From contig CM077007.1 in NCBI GenBank assembly GCA_039090855.1, positions 15,425,515 to 15,489,514 on the forward strand: a stretch of 64,000 bases of DNA, in the 5' to 3' direction. The notes under the pieces were generated by a model. The model was not told the origin of the DNA, searched no databases, and saw only the letters and a list, made by a program, of their open reading frames with translations. Position numbers and translations under genes: made by a program. The stretch is from Macrothele yani (Eukaryota > Arthropoda > Arachnida > Araneae > Macrothelidae). The stretch's first letter is position 1. Each line of letters opens with the position of its first letter. Below are positions 1 to 10,912 of the stretch, in pieces.

Positions 1-370
1 CTAGTGCCAGAGCGGGTGAGCTCTTTGCTGAAGGCGTCGTATGACAATCGGACTGGGAGAAATTTTTTCTGCAACATCTCAGATGATTGGTCAGTAGCCA
101 GCGTTTAGACCACTGCGTCACCGGGGTGGCCTTCTTTTTGCAGATAGGAGAGGAAAAGTACGAAACTGAATACAGTAATGCCACCTTGCATCGAAGCAGA
201 AAGAAAAAGATTTCACAGGCGGTTTGAAATCATGGTAGTTGATGGAATTTTGACCATCCTAACGGCCAATTCTAGGTGAAAATCAGGAGAATTTGACATT
301 CATTCGGAGGGCGGGAGGAAGGGCTGAAGAATTCGGTATCCCGCTTATATCCGGAGAGTTGGCACGTCTG
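1..370 (+). repeat. partial copy of an unclassified TIR repeat family
   Basis: This segment matches 51111-51482 along its whole length with scattered substitutions and small indels, in the same orientation. Its first ~125 bases contain, on the minus strand, a tRNA-SINE-like block (cagtggtctaa-type A box). It ends in GTTGGCACGTCTG, close to the right end of the 51-kb copy (GTTGGCACATCTG). The left end lies outside the window. No coding potential was seen. Confidence 0.75.
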
Positions 371-442
371 TATTAGGTATCTCACTGAAACAAACTTAAC
401 ATGAGGCAGAAATATAAGGAAAATATGATAAATACTCGAAAA

Positions 443-1694
443 CAGTGTTTCTCAAACTTTGGTCCCTCATAGACCACTTTAAGCATTTTTTTACTTATTG
501 TGGACCACCAAGCAGAGGGGGAGGGGAGGGGGTCTGGGTAACTTCAAATTTGAAAAATATATTGTCTGAAACTGAAACTAAGGTTGCCAATCGTGGTTAA
601 TAATACTAGGACCTACCAGACACCCTCATCGGCTGATGAGAGATGACCCCCCTTCCCACTCCAAGTAAGAGGACCCAACCAAAGTATTCCCCATTTTATG
701 TGATTTATAGGTGGGCTTATAGATATGAGCTCCAGCTCAATTTAACCCCCCCCCCCTTGAAATGTGATTTTTAGTTAATTTTAGCTTTGTTCGGTAAATT
801 TCAAGCTTTTTTTTTTTTCAGCAAATTTTCAGCTGTTTTGTACTTGAAAATAATACCAACATCAAATAGGGTCAGTAAGCAATTGCTACTGGCCTTAGAC
901 AGAAAATTGCCAAAAATTCTGACCAGGTGTTTAAAATACCGGTCGGTTGCCAACCCTATCTGAAACAAAGTAATTTTTAGAGTACCTATATTTGATAAAG
1001 AAAGAGAGAGTTTGATGAGTTATAATTTTATTTTGTCAGTTGTATAGCGAAAAAGAGATAATTCGCTTAATTAAATAATTGGCAATGTAGTCACAGCATG
1101 GCCATAATCAGGGAGGAGGTCTTGGGAGTTCAAACCCTCCTCGAAATGTAAAAAAGTAAAATTTATAACAGGTTATATATATGGGAAATTACTTAAACCT
1201 TCTCCGATAATCGTGACCCCCTCCCCCCACCTAAATTCTAGCTATGCCCATGAGCCACGGTAAAACATTTCTCCCTACAATTCAAGTTTCATCATCATGT
1301 ATAAAGATTCAGTAATTAACAACAAAAATAATAATCGTAGCATCTGTGAGAGGGATGCTGCTGCTTGCGATCTTTTATCAAGCTATCTCTATCCGGTTGG
1401 ATGACCGATAGTTTGAGTAGTAGAGTAGCTTCCACATTTAATCTATTTCTTTTCTTGCTCTTAATTTCAACTAAATTCAAAAATCCAAACTCACAGTTGT
1501 AAGTCATCTGGAAAGGAAGATGTTTAGTGGCTCTATCTGATAGCTCTGGATATTTGTGTCTAGCATGCACTCAAAATTTAAGAGGAGGGATTCTCACATT
1601 CTTTATTAATTTTTCTTTTTAAATTTTCTGCCGACCACTTGACAGGCCGCCGCGAACCACCAGTGGTTCGTGGGCCACTCTTTGAGAAACACTG
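443..1694 (-). mobile_element. hAT-family DNA transposon, internally deleted
   Basis: The ends are inverted: the left end reads CAGTGTTTCTCAAA and the right end is its reverse complement for the same 14 bases. Flanking octamers are ctcgaaaa (435-442) and ctctaaaa (1695-1702), a 7/8 match, as expected for the 8-bp target duplication of hAT elements. The interior keeps only the transposase C-terminus on the minus strand, so the copy is non-autonomous. It also holds a C-homopolymer near 750 and a T-homopolymer near 810. It lies upstream of the first recognisable host exon, probably in an intron. Confidence 0.8.
1316..1570 (-). pseudogene. hAT transposase C-terminal (dimerisation) fragment
   Basis: The 84-residue open stretch has the spacing typical of the C-terminus of BED-zinc-finger hAT transposases (ZBED5/FAM200-like): YPELSDRATKHLPF, then TYNCEFGFLNLVEIKSKKRN, then RLNVEATLLLKLSVIQP and a terminal HPSH. 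The catalytic core and BED finger are absent, so this is a relic in a deleted element and not a gene. The family call is inferred from motif order, not from a database search. Confidence 0.75.
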
Positions 1695-2496
1695 CTCTAA
1701 AAGATGATGACTTAGAAACCACATAAAATAAGAACTTCTTGTGAATTCAAAAGATAGCACTGGAGATTACAATCTGATATCATCTAAAGTACTTAAAGCA
1801 ATGTATCATCATCATCATCCCTGGGTAAGATTGCCGTAGGTGTCCATTTCCATATGGCAGCAGAAAGCCATGTATGCAAAACTATAATAAAGTTAAACTC
1901 ATTCCATGCATTTTCACATTTTTCTACTAAAAAGTGATATCTATGAAAGAAATGTATCAGCCTAGAAGTTTTCTCTATCACTCACATCAATTATAATAAA
2001 TCAATCTAATACTGTCAAACGCACACATGATCTAATAAGAATTTAGCAGTTGAAGCAAGTGCTGTATTTATGAAGAAAGCACCAAATATACAGGTAAAGA
2101 TTAAATGAAACAAAGCATTAATGCAGTATTAATTTTCAATCTGATAAAAAACACTATAACACAAATATTGGTGTTGAACTTCTCCATAGGATATAGGCTA
2201 TCAAGAATTTCAAGTGCAGCTTCATAATTAGGATCTCTCTTATATTAAAAGGCTGCAACTACTATATTTGGATATTTTAGTTACTTAAAATAATATTTCA
2301 TGCATTTGTTTTTATTGAAATATATTCCATACAATTTGACTTAGTAAATCTGGATTTGCTTCTTTATTTGAAGATATTTCAAACCTAGTATTAATAGAAA
2401 ACAGTGATTTACTATTCGCAATTAACAACATATTTTTCAACACAAAACTGTTTGATATGCAGTCTGTTGGAATTTATAAACATATTAAAAACTAAT
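1695..2496. other. intronic/intergenic DNA with no recognised feature
   Basis: AT-rich sequence with a short ATC run near 1806. The small ORFs have no recognisable domains. Nothing supported here. Confidence 0.5.
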
Positions 2497-2659
2497 CAAA
2501 AACTACTTTTATGGGAATTTTTACTAGGAATTTTTTTTATTTTAATTGCCAATTTTCAGAGAAAACTCTTCTTCTTCAGGCTGCCTTTTTGTTGACACTT
2601 ATTCCTTTTACTATTGCGGTTACGGTTAACCTTGACAGTTACGATTATTTTTCAACAAA

Positions 2660-3345
2660 TCCTGCCAGATGTTAGGCAGGAAAAATCCTCTGCAGTCATT
2701 GATTATGGAATTTTGATTTTTCTTAATCTCTATTCCTTCTTTTTAGCTTTCTTTTTGAAAATTGCTTTGGAGACTGATGACTTTAAGGGAATTCCAATCC
2801 ATGCTGTGACTACATTCTCTAACATGCCTATCTGAACCAGTCTTGTTGGAGCAATTTTTTATAGCAGCTTTATGCTCTGCTATACGAGTTTCTAGTCTGT
2901 GACCTGTTTCACCTATGTAAGATAGTCCACAACTACATTTTACTTCATAGACTACACCTTGCATTTTTAAAATATCTTCTTCTCTTTGAACTATTTTAGG
3001 AAATTTTATTTAACCTTGTTATCTAAACTAGCAGCTAGCCTAATATTGTACTTCTTACTAATTTTATTTAAAGACTCAAATAAACTTTTGTGATAAGAAT
3101 TTTTTAGTGAATTTTACTTGTTGCTTTTGCAGGTTCTTCATACCATTAAATTTCAGAAGCTTCTCAATTTCTCCTTTAAGATAGTTATTTTTTGCAAGTA
3201 TGACTTTAAGTTCTTCTTTATCGGCTTCTTTCTTATCTGATGTAGAAACTATTTTATTAAGTTTTTCTAAAAACTGACTTGCCACATTCTTCTTAATAGA
3301 AACTGGATGATAGGAATTGAAATCTAATAGTCTATTAGTATTCAT
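2660..3345 (-). pseudogene. Penelope-like RT C-terminus plus GIY-YIG endonuclease (left arm)
   Basis: Read on the minus strand, the first part (3345-3076) is the C-terminal end of a Penelope-type reverse transcriptase: TNRLLDFNSYHPVSIKKNV followed by a charged, helical stretch. The second part (2964-2743) is a GIY-YIG endonuclease: VVYEVKCSCGLSYIGETG, then RLETRIAEHKAAI and a conserved tryptophan (DWNSLKV). The two parts are separated by frame breaks, and the catalytic palm of the RT is missing. GIY-YIG endonucleases nick the target to prime Penelope insertion. This copy is dead. Its mirror copy lies at 3487-4168. Confidence 0.85.
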
Positions 3346-3486
3346 TGTTTTTTTATACCAACTAGTGAGAAATTTTCCATCTTCATAATAGATAGTAATA
3401 TCTAAGAAGTTAATTCTTCTTTCTTCTTCGATATTACTATCTATTAGGAAGATGGAAAATTTCTCACTAGTTGGTATAAAAAAACA

Positions 3487-4168
3487 ATGAATACTAATAG
3501 ACTATTAGATTTCAATTCCTATCATCCAGTTTCTATTAAGAAGAATGTGGCAAGTCAGTTTTTAGAAAAAAATAATAAAATAGTTTCTACAGCAGATAAG
3601 AAAGAAGCCCATAAAGAAGAACTTAAAGTCATACTTGCAGAAAATAACTATCCTAAAGGAGAAATTGAGGAGCTTCTGAAATTTAATGGTACGAAGAAAC
3701 CCGCAAAAGCAACAAGTAAATTTCACTAAAAAATTCTTATCACAAAGGTTTATTTGAGTCTTTAAAGAGAATTAGTAAGAAGTACAATATTAGACTAGCC
3801 CCAAGTTTAGAGAACAAGGTTAGAAAAATTTCCCTAAAATAGTTCAAAGAGAAGAAGATATTTTAAACATGCAAGGTGTAGTCTATGAAATAAAATGTAG
3901 TTGTGGACTATCTTACATAGGTGAAACAGGTCACAGACTAGAAACTCGTATAGCAGAGCATACAGCTGCTATAAAAAATTGCTCCAACAAGACTGGTTTA
4001 GATAGGCATGTTAGAGAAAGTAGTCACAGCATGGATTGGAATTCCCTTAAAGTCATCAGTTTCCAAAGCAATTTTCAAAAACGAAAGCTAAAAGAAGGAG
4101 CAGATATTGAGAAAAATCAAAATTCCATCATCAATGACTGCAAAGGATTTTCCCTGCCTAACATCTAG
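3487..4168 (+). pseudogene. Penelope-like RT C-terminus plus GIY-YIG endonuclease (right arm)
   Basis: Mirror image of the left-arm fragment. Residues of the RT C-terminus (3487-3729) match TNRLLDFNSYHPVSIKKNV. After a frame break, 3869-4168 encodes the endonuclease with GLSYIGETG, RLETRIAEHTAAI and DWNSLKV, then a longer tail ending CKGFSLPNI that the left arm has lost to frameshift. Substitutions between arms (for example RHVRECSH versus RHVRESSH) give an estimate of the time since duplication. It is 5'-truncated at nearly the same point as the other arm. Confidence 0.85.
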
Positions 4169-4325
4169 TAGGATTTGACGAAAAACAACCATAACCGCGA
4201 TAGTAACGGGAATAAGTGTCAACAAAAAGACAGCCTGAAAAAGAAGAGTTTTTTTTTTCGAAAATTTGCAATTAAAATAAAAAAATTCCTAGTAAAAATT
4301 CCCATAAAAGTAGTTTTAGATTAGT

Positions 4326-4920
4326 AATTGAATTAAGAAACTAGGAAGCCAATTCTCAACATGAGCTTTATTCAAAATATTAAAAACATTTAAAATCAGC
4401 AAAGGAATTTACAAACCAGTCATGTGGCTCATTAAACTCAACCTGCACTGATATTTTATTGTCAAAGAAATCAGTATAGGCTCTTTATGTTCAGAAGGGG
4501 TATCAATTTTTTAGGGCTAGTGAAATATTTGGAGTGACATTTCATAGTCATTATATGATATTCATCAGTATTAAATTTCTACAGACCCATTTTATTGCTG
4601 CTCCTCCATGACACAGTCCACTATATTTTTTTATTATAGTTTTAGTGCAAAAATATACCTTTGGATTTGGCTGTTTCTTTTATTAAAATCTGTATATATT
4701 TCTAATATATATTTCTGTATCTTATTTCTTGTTTTCTTTTGAATAATGAGTGAAATGATTATTTCCCACATTCTGAATGAAATGGAAGGATGCAGAGGAG
4801 GTACCTTTTTAGGAATTTGATAATTTCCTGCATGCCTGCATTACTAACTAATTCCAGAGGTGATTGCATTTTCACCTTAAAATATTTATTATACTTGAAA
4901 GGACTGTTTTAGCATCTTAA
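4326..4920. other. no recognised feature
   Basis: AT-rich spacer between the Penelope palindrome and the hAT-like element. No supported ORF, RNA or repeat was seen. Confidence 0.5.
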
Positions 4921-7900
4921 CAGGGTTCATACTCATTTTTGAAAGTCCATTTAAGGAGTTTTTAAGGAGTTCAAATAGTATTTTCCAGGAGTCAATTATG
5001 ACATACAGAAATGAGAGGAAACCCAACTTTGTTAAATGGATTTTTTCATACCTAGCTAACTGAAGTTACTATTGCCATAGCTCTAGACAATTTAAGTATT
5101 TTGCTTCTTTCTTTGGAATTCCAATGACATACTGGAATCTGGGAATAACTTTGAATAAATTATATTATACCCAAAAGTTAACTAAAATTACTACCAGTGC
5201 AACTATTAATATATGAAATTTTATAGAAGTATGGTATCTATTTTTATCCTTGAAACACAACATCACATTCGACAACATGGGAATTAGGGTATCATGACGA
5301 ATAACAATTCAGTGCAACGCAGATAAAACAAATACACACAATGAAAAAAAAGAAAACTGTAACATACCTGGTTGAAATTGTTTACTGAATTTTTTTATAA
5401 ATATTGGAAAATAAATTTACCATGCTTATGGTACACAGTTTACTACTGCCTTCACTTTACACAGTTATCGAGTTTCAATACTTTACAGTAATCTTGCTTT
5501 AATTAATCAACATTTTCATTTATCAGCACTTAAAAGTCTATTTAGGTTGAATGCAAACATGTATCTCAAATTCAAATATGATCGACTTTATGACTACCCC
5601 CCCTTAAACCAAACTATTCAGGATCTCGCACTTCTTTTTTTAATTCAAAAATTTTACTGCCGATTTCATTTCCAGTGTCGTGCAGATCAACAGCCTTTTC
5701 TCTTGCCCTTCGACGATGAGCATTTAACTTTGCAATTAAGGTTAAGTCATTGTTGTTTCCTGTTTGTCAGCATACTGTTCTGAAGACGACTCTAATGCAG
5801 AAATATCTCTTTCTATGCATATCTCTTTAGCTTTCAATTATTCAATGGAATCCAACAAAGCTTTCCTTTTTTCACTAACACCTTTATTTTTACTTACATT
5901 TTTCTTTTCTTTCAAGTACCTGACATATTTTTGAATGGTACCTGCTGCTGAAATCATCAATTCTTTTGTAATGACAACATTTGTCAGGCCACCAACCATT
6001 TTAATGTGGTCATTAATTGCTCGTTTTGCAACGATAGAGTGATCTGCCAAGTTTTCAGCTTTTTATTAATTGAGAAACTCCTTTCCACTATAGCTTGACC
6101 ATGGGATAGAAGAAATATAATTTTTATCACTCCCCATGAGTGAGAAAACTTTTGTTCTTTTGCCAGAAGATCATAAATATACTCATCAACCTGATCAGCA
6201 TTTCGGTCAAAAATTTTTCCTTTGGAGTTTCTGTACGTAAATCAACATTAAGTACACTAAATTAATTTTGAAATTCTGTGAATTCTTTGAGCACAGCATC
6301 ACAGTCAGATTCAGCCACTTTCTTTGCATTCACTAATGAAAGTAATATATTATGCAATTTTGTATTATTTTCTTATACTTTACCACTTAACAAATTATGA
6401 GGATCTAAACACGCCATATTTCACACCACTGAATACCTAAGTGGCAACTTTTCCAAAAGTTTTTTTTTTGTCATTTTTACTAAAAACTTCCTGCAGTTAT
6501 AATAGAATTTCATAAACTGTTTCTCACTGATCTTCTTATTTCTACTTAATTCAGACAAAATATTAGAAGCAACAAAACCTACACTTATTTACTAACATCC
6601 TTGTATAGTGTTTTCTACATCAATGTTTAGTAATTTCAGGGAAGATATCGCAGACCTTAATTCTTCATCTTTTATAAATCCTTGTATCAGTCCTTTAATA
6701 AGTTTATACAAATCACTTGCAGAAAAGGGTAGCATTGGCTTATCTGCTTGGTATATTGTCAGCAGAGGTTCAAGCTCCTTTGCAGTACAAATAAAAAAAT
6801 CACATTTTACGGCAAATAAATTATCCTTTACAACACCGCTATATACACTTTTAGATTTATTTTAAGATTTTTTTTCAATAACTGATTTTACATACAGTGT
6901 CAGTGGATCCAGAAGTTCAAGAGCTCGTTCCAGAAAGTTAATGTTGTCCAACCACCTATCCAAAGAAAATTTTAATGGTAATTTAGCGCCCTTACTTACT
7001 TTCATAAAATCTTCTCGTCCAGCTGGCAAATCTTTAAAAATGTAGTAAATAGCAACCAGACCCTGCTGCACCTCTGGAAATTCCATGCATCCTTTCCTGA
7101 AGGCATTGTGCATTACATGTAAACCACAGCTTTCAATGTTTACTAATGTGGACTGGCCTTCTTGCATTAAATGATTTGCACACCCACAAATGACTTATAA
7201 AAGTAACTAGAACTAACTACCTATAAAGTCCACAAAATTTCAGTTTTAAGGTGATTACTGTTGCTTACGTACACTCCTAGTTCAACAATGGGTTTATCTG
7301 CACGGTGCTGGCTTATAGGTGTTGAAAAATAATCTTTCATAGTACTTAGTCTTGATTTTTTTCCCCAAAATACACAAATTACTGCAACATTTTGAAGACA
7401 TGTAGCTCTTAACAGCCGCTTCCCCCATGTTTGAGATAGTAAAAGTGTGGTCGCATATCTTATAACGTGCTTGGAATTTTAATACATCTTCAATTAGCCA
7501 TCCCACATATTCTTTCTGCTCCAGCCAAGCAGAATTAAAAAAACAAACATTTTCTTCCAGGCATTTCACCAATTATTTGAAGAAGAAAAAATAGCACAAA
7601 GTAAAAAAATCATGAACTCAAAAACCACTGTCTTTGTCTAACATTAAATGAAACACAATGGCACAACTTCAACAGATTAACTTTGCATTGTGGCGTCTTT
7701 GCTTTCCTCTCAGAAAAGGACAAGCTCAACCGTAATTAGATTGCCAGTCTCCCAGAGGGCAGAGCACATCTTCAATGTCCCGCCCTCACTCCTTCACCCA
7801 AAACAAGCCAATACCCTGTTATTCCAGTTAGTTTCATAACTTTATTATGTGAATAAATAAAGAAACAGCAAAAAATGCTGAGGAGGCAAAAAAAAGTGTT

Positions 7901-8711
7901 TTAAAATATAGAAATAATTCAATTCTGGCAAAAAGATAAAAATAAAAAGACAATGCAGATAAATATATTACAATAAATTTCCATGCAATGTAAGATTAAA
8001 CCAATAGAAGTTTTCTACGAAGTTGCGGGGAAATTAAAAAATGTCACATTATTATGCGAGTAATTAATAAAAATAAATGCAACAAATGAAAAACAAAAGA
8101 ATGAAACAGAAATAAAAGAATCCCAACAGGGGATGAACAAAGAAAACAATTTTAAAACAAGCTGTTAAGGAAGAAAGAAAGTTCTTGTGATTCTGACAAG
8201 ATAAAATAACACACTCCTTTGTTTAGCAGAACATTTTTACAAGAGGGGAAAAAAGGAGATAAGTGCACTTCGCAAATCTGACAAAGTAACATAAACAAAG
8301 CTTGGGAGCGTGAAAAAGCACGTCACAGCTGGTGCGCATGTGCGATAGTAACAGTCAGCAGGAAAGACAGGCTGGTGTTTCTCAACGAGTTAGAGGGGCA
8401 CATGGTGTTTCTTTAGTTGCAAATGCTGGCGTTATTTCTGTGACTGTGACATCATCCATCTGTTCACGTATTAATTTTTGGCCGTGAGGGAGTAATAGTT
8501 TCCCAAAATCTAAACACGTGGGAAAAGAAAAAAAAAAAAAAAATTCATGAAACTCAGAATTTGAACTTCCAAGGTCAAAATAGTAATAATTTAAGGAGTC
8601 GGAACATTTTTTTCCAGGCGTCATGTTTAAATTTAAAGAGTTTTCCAGGGCCCTTATGGAAAAAAAGTTCATTTAAGGAGTCCTTACATTCCAGAAGCAG
8701 TACGAACCCTG
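4921..8711 (-). mobile_element. hAT-like DNA transposon, near full length but decayed
   Basis: The left end starts CAGGGTTCATACT and the right end is the inverse of CAGGGTTCGTACT. Both ends continue into matching subterminal sequence (catttaaggagt versus its counterpart near 8660-8690, some of it in direct orientation). Flanking octamers are catcttaa (4913-4920) and catctaca (8712-8719), 6/8 identical, consistent with an 8-bp target duplication. At 3.8 kb this has the size of an autonomous hAT. Transposase remnants lie on the minus strand at 5838-7572. About 1.1 kb of AT-rich DNA with A-rich tracts lies between the transposase start and the right end. Confidence 0.7.
5838..7572 (-). pseudogene. 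BED-finger hAT-like transposase, fragmented
   Basis: In minus-strand order: 7572-7294 has a BED-type zinc-finger-like N-terminus (RYKICDHTFTISNMGEAAV, followed by a decayed His/Cys pair); 7167-6862 has the motif CGLHVMHNAF and the tryptophan segment FSLDRWLDNINFLERAL, a central region seen in BED-type transposase-like proteins; 6050-5838 has HSIVAKRAINDHIKMVGG, a C-terminal block. Stops and frameshifts separate the pieces, so it cannot make a full protein. The TIRs and 8-bp flanks of the enclosing element support the hAT superfamily. The exact clade is not assigned. Confidence 0.6.
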
Positions 8712-8719
8712 CATCTACA

Positions 8720-9735
8720 GGGGCAACAAGTATCTTTTCATGAAGTTTTAATTATCTTGAGTATGTGCTTTGGCTGTGTAATATTTGCAACTCTTTCACC
8801 AAGAAATACTGTGCTTTAAAAAATTATGTGAATTAACTCTTAGGAATTAAAAGAAATGTTTCAAAATTAATGAGAACAGGTAAAATTAATGAACACGGTT
8901 GATCATTCTTTTACAAACATGCATATCACTAAGTTGTTCTCTGAGGTTCAGAGGTTAGCTCCCAGAAAATCATCATCTGCAAAATAAAAGTTTAAAACTG
9001 ATAATGTTAGATTTTTCTTATTGTTGACGTATGAAATATTTCCATATACAGAGACACCAGTGCTGAGTTTGGGCTCCATTTTAAGAGCCTGAAGTATGTC
9101 AGCCCAAGCCTAAATTTTGTATTGCCAGACAGAGCCAGAAAAATATGACTAATCCATTTACGCATTAATTTAAAAAAATCTCCTCTTCCATACTTCCCTT
9201 CGTCTTCCCCCTGCAATTAACTGATGTGTTTTCTGAACTGGGGAGTGGGGAAGGGATATCTATCTGTTTCTATAGCATAGTCGTACATTTTCTTTGACCA
9301 ATTCGCTTTGTCCTGAAATGCTTCAGGTTGCTGGGCATCCAGAAAGATCAAGCAGCTTTGCAATCTGTGTACATTGCTTAACAGAATTAGCAGGGAGCTG
9401 CCGTGAGGAGGCAGAGTGCAAAATTTGTTGGGGTACTATCTGCTATCAATAATTTTTGAAGAAGCTTTTCCTATGCCGTGGAAATCTACCAATGTGTGTC
9501 CTATGGCATTCGCTATCCAACCCAGAATAAATAGCCCTTCTGAATAAATATCCAAACCCAGAATAAATGGACCCTATAGCCAAGGAATCCACTTTACTAA
9601 CTTGAAAGTGAAGGAATATGCTAAATCATTCGAAATCGCATTTAAAAAGAAAATAATAAAATTCTTTCTTTCTCAGAGCCCGAGCCTGGTTTAGGCCGGG
9701 GCTTGGCCCGTCTCTGCACTGGTTGGCACACAACT
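8720..9735. other. no recognised feature
   Basis: AT-rich spacer. Near 9536-9566 a short phrase (ccagaataaat) is repeated. No domain-bearing ORF was seen. Confidence 0.45.
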
Positions 9736-9965
9736 CAAGCTTCAATAATGTCATTCAGGTCTCACACAAGACTTTTTTCTCATGCAGGCATTCCTGAAGA
9801 TGGTACTCCCATGATTTCCCTGGCTTTCCTTTCCTGCCTCTTGGGCTGAATAAATTCCCTTAGTTAGTATCTCATTGCTCATTTTTTCAACATGGCCAAA
9901 CCACCTCGGAATATTTGCCTCTACCTTCCTAATGACATTTTGCTTCACATTCTTTTGACCCATAA
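9736..9965 (-). pseudogene. 3' fragment of LINE family A
   Basis: On the minus strand this encodes the extreme C-terminus of the LINE found more completely at 31029-34135: RWFGHVEKMSNEILTKGI and the following Gly/Lys-rich stretch match the region around 33869-34010 of that copy. Only the last ~230 bp are present, a typical 5'-truncated LINE insertion. It is a third location for this family besides 31 kb and 52-57 kb; a fourth is at 48.7-49.4 kb. Confidence 0.75.
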
Positions 9966-10912
9966 AAAAATATCTATATAAAAAAAAAGCATTATTGCAA
10001 ATGAGTGTATCCTATCTACACGTATAACTTTAAAAAAAATTTCATTGAGTGCCATGCTGCTATGATACAATGAGAAAAATTATCTACTACAGAAATGGTC
10101 AAAATGTAAGTCAGAATTTACTTCCAAGTAATGCAGAGAAACTCAGAAATACACTATAACAATGATGGGGGGAAAAAAAGAAAGAAAAAAGAATTACTCT
10201 TAGATGGTAAAGGGGAGAAAAAGTATAATTCTTTAAGCATGATATTTTGAATTATTTGTCCTTCTATAATGTGCTTGAATTATAAACAAAACATTATTAA
10301 AAGGTTTTGAGGTAAATAAATAAAGGCTTTATCGGAACAACTTACAGATCCAGGAAAAGGGATATGGGGTATGCACCTCTCTCATGACACATTTTTCTTT
10401 TATTTATTTAAACATTTTACAAAAGCCTCTGGGTTGAAAACTGGCAACAACTCAATTTAATATCAGTATTTCTCATTCTTAATTTTGCTATAACATTATA
10501 ATCATTTTGGGTACATGTGTTTCAAGAAGAGAACTTTTTATTTCATATTTCTAAGATATGTACATGTTATTTATTCTCTTTGCATATTTTGTTATGAGAT
10601 ACTTTTTTTTTTTTTTTTTTTTTTTTTTAGCAGTTGAAGTTATGTATGAACTTTTAAATTCGACCCCTTCCCCCACCAAAAAAAAAACAAACAAAAAAAA
10701 CGAAACAAAACGACAACATTGGATCTGACAATGATCGGAAACATTTCAAAACTGGATTCTAACAATTAGACTTTTCAAGTTCCTAACACTTTTTGTTAAG
10801 TGTTTAGATAAATAAGAACGTCTATACTTTATTTTTTCTATTTAAATTCCAAAACATGTTAAAAAGAGCTGTTAATGTGAAAACTTTCAAGAATTAGCAT
10901 ATATATAAGATA
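9966..10912. other. AT-rich spacer with a 26-T tract
   Basis: Holds an uninterrupted T run at 10603-10628 and an A/C-rich low-complexity stretch just after 10675. Nothing else is supported. Confidence 0.5.

Larger units (their letters stand above)
2497..4318. repeat. large palindrome of two head-to-head Penelope-like fragments
   Basis: Two arms of about 900 bp are inverted copies of each other. Left arm ~2497-3402 and right arm ~3430-4318 are separated by a 27-bp spacer that contains aagaagttaattcttctt, itself a near-palindrome. The arms end symmetrically with aaaactacttttatgggaa. They differ by substitutions and small indels, including a longer T run in one arm, so they are not a recent perfect duplication. 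Each arm carries the same 5'-truncated piece of a Penelope-like retroelement transcribed outward from the centre. Penelope elements are known to occur in inverted and tandem arrangements; the reading as one palindromic event is inference. Confidence 0.85.
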
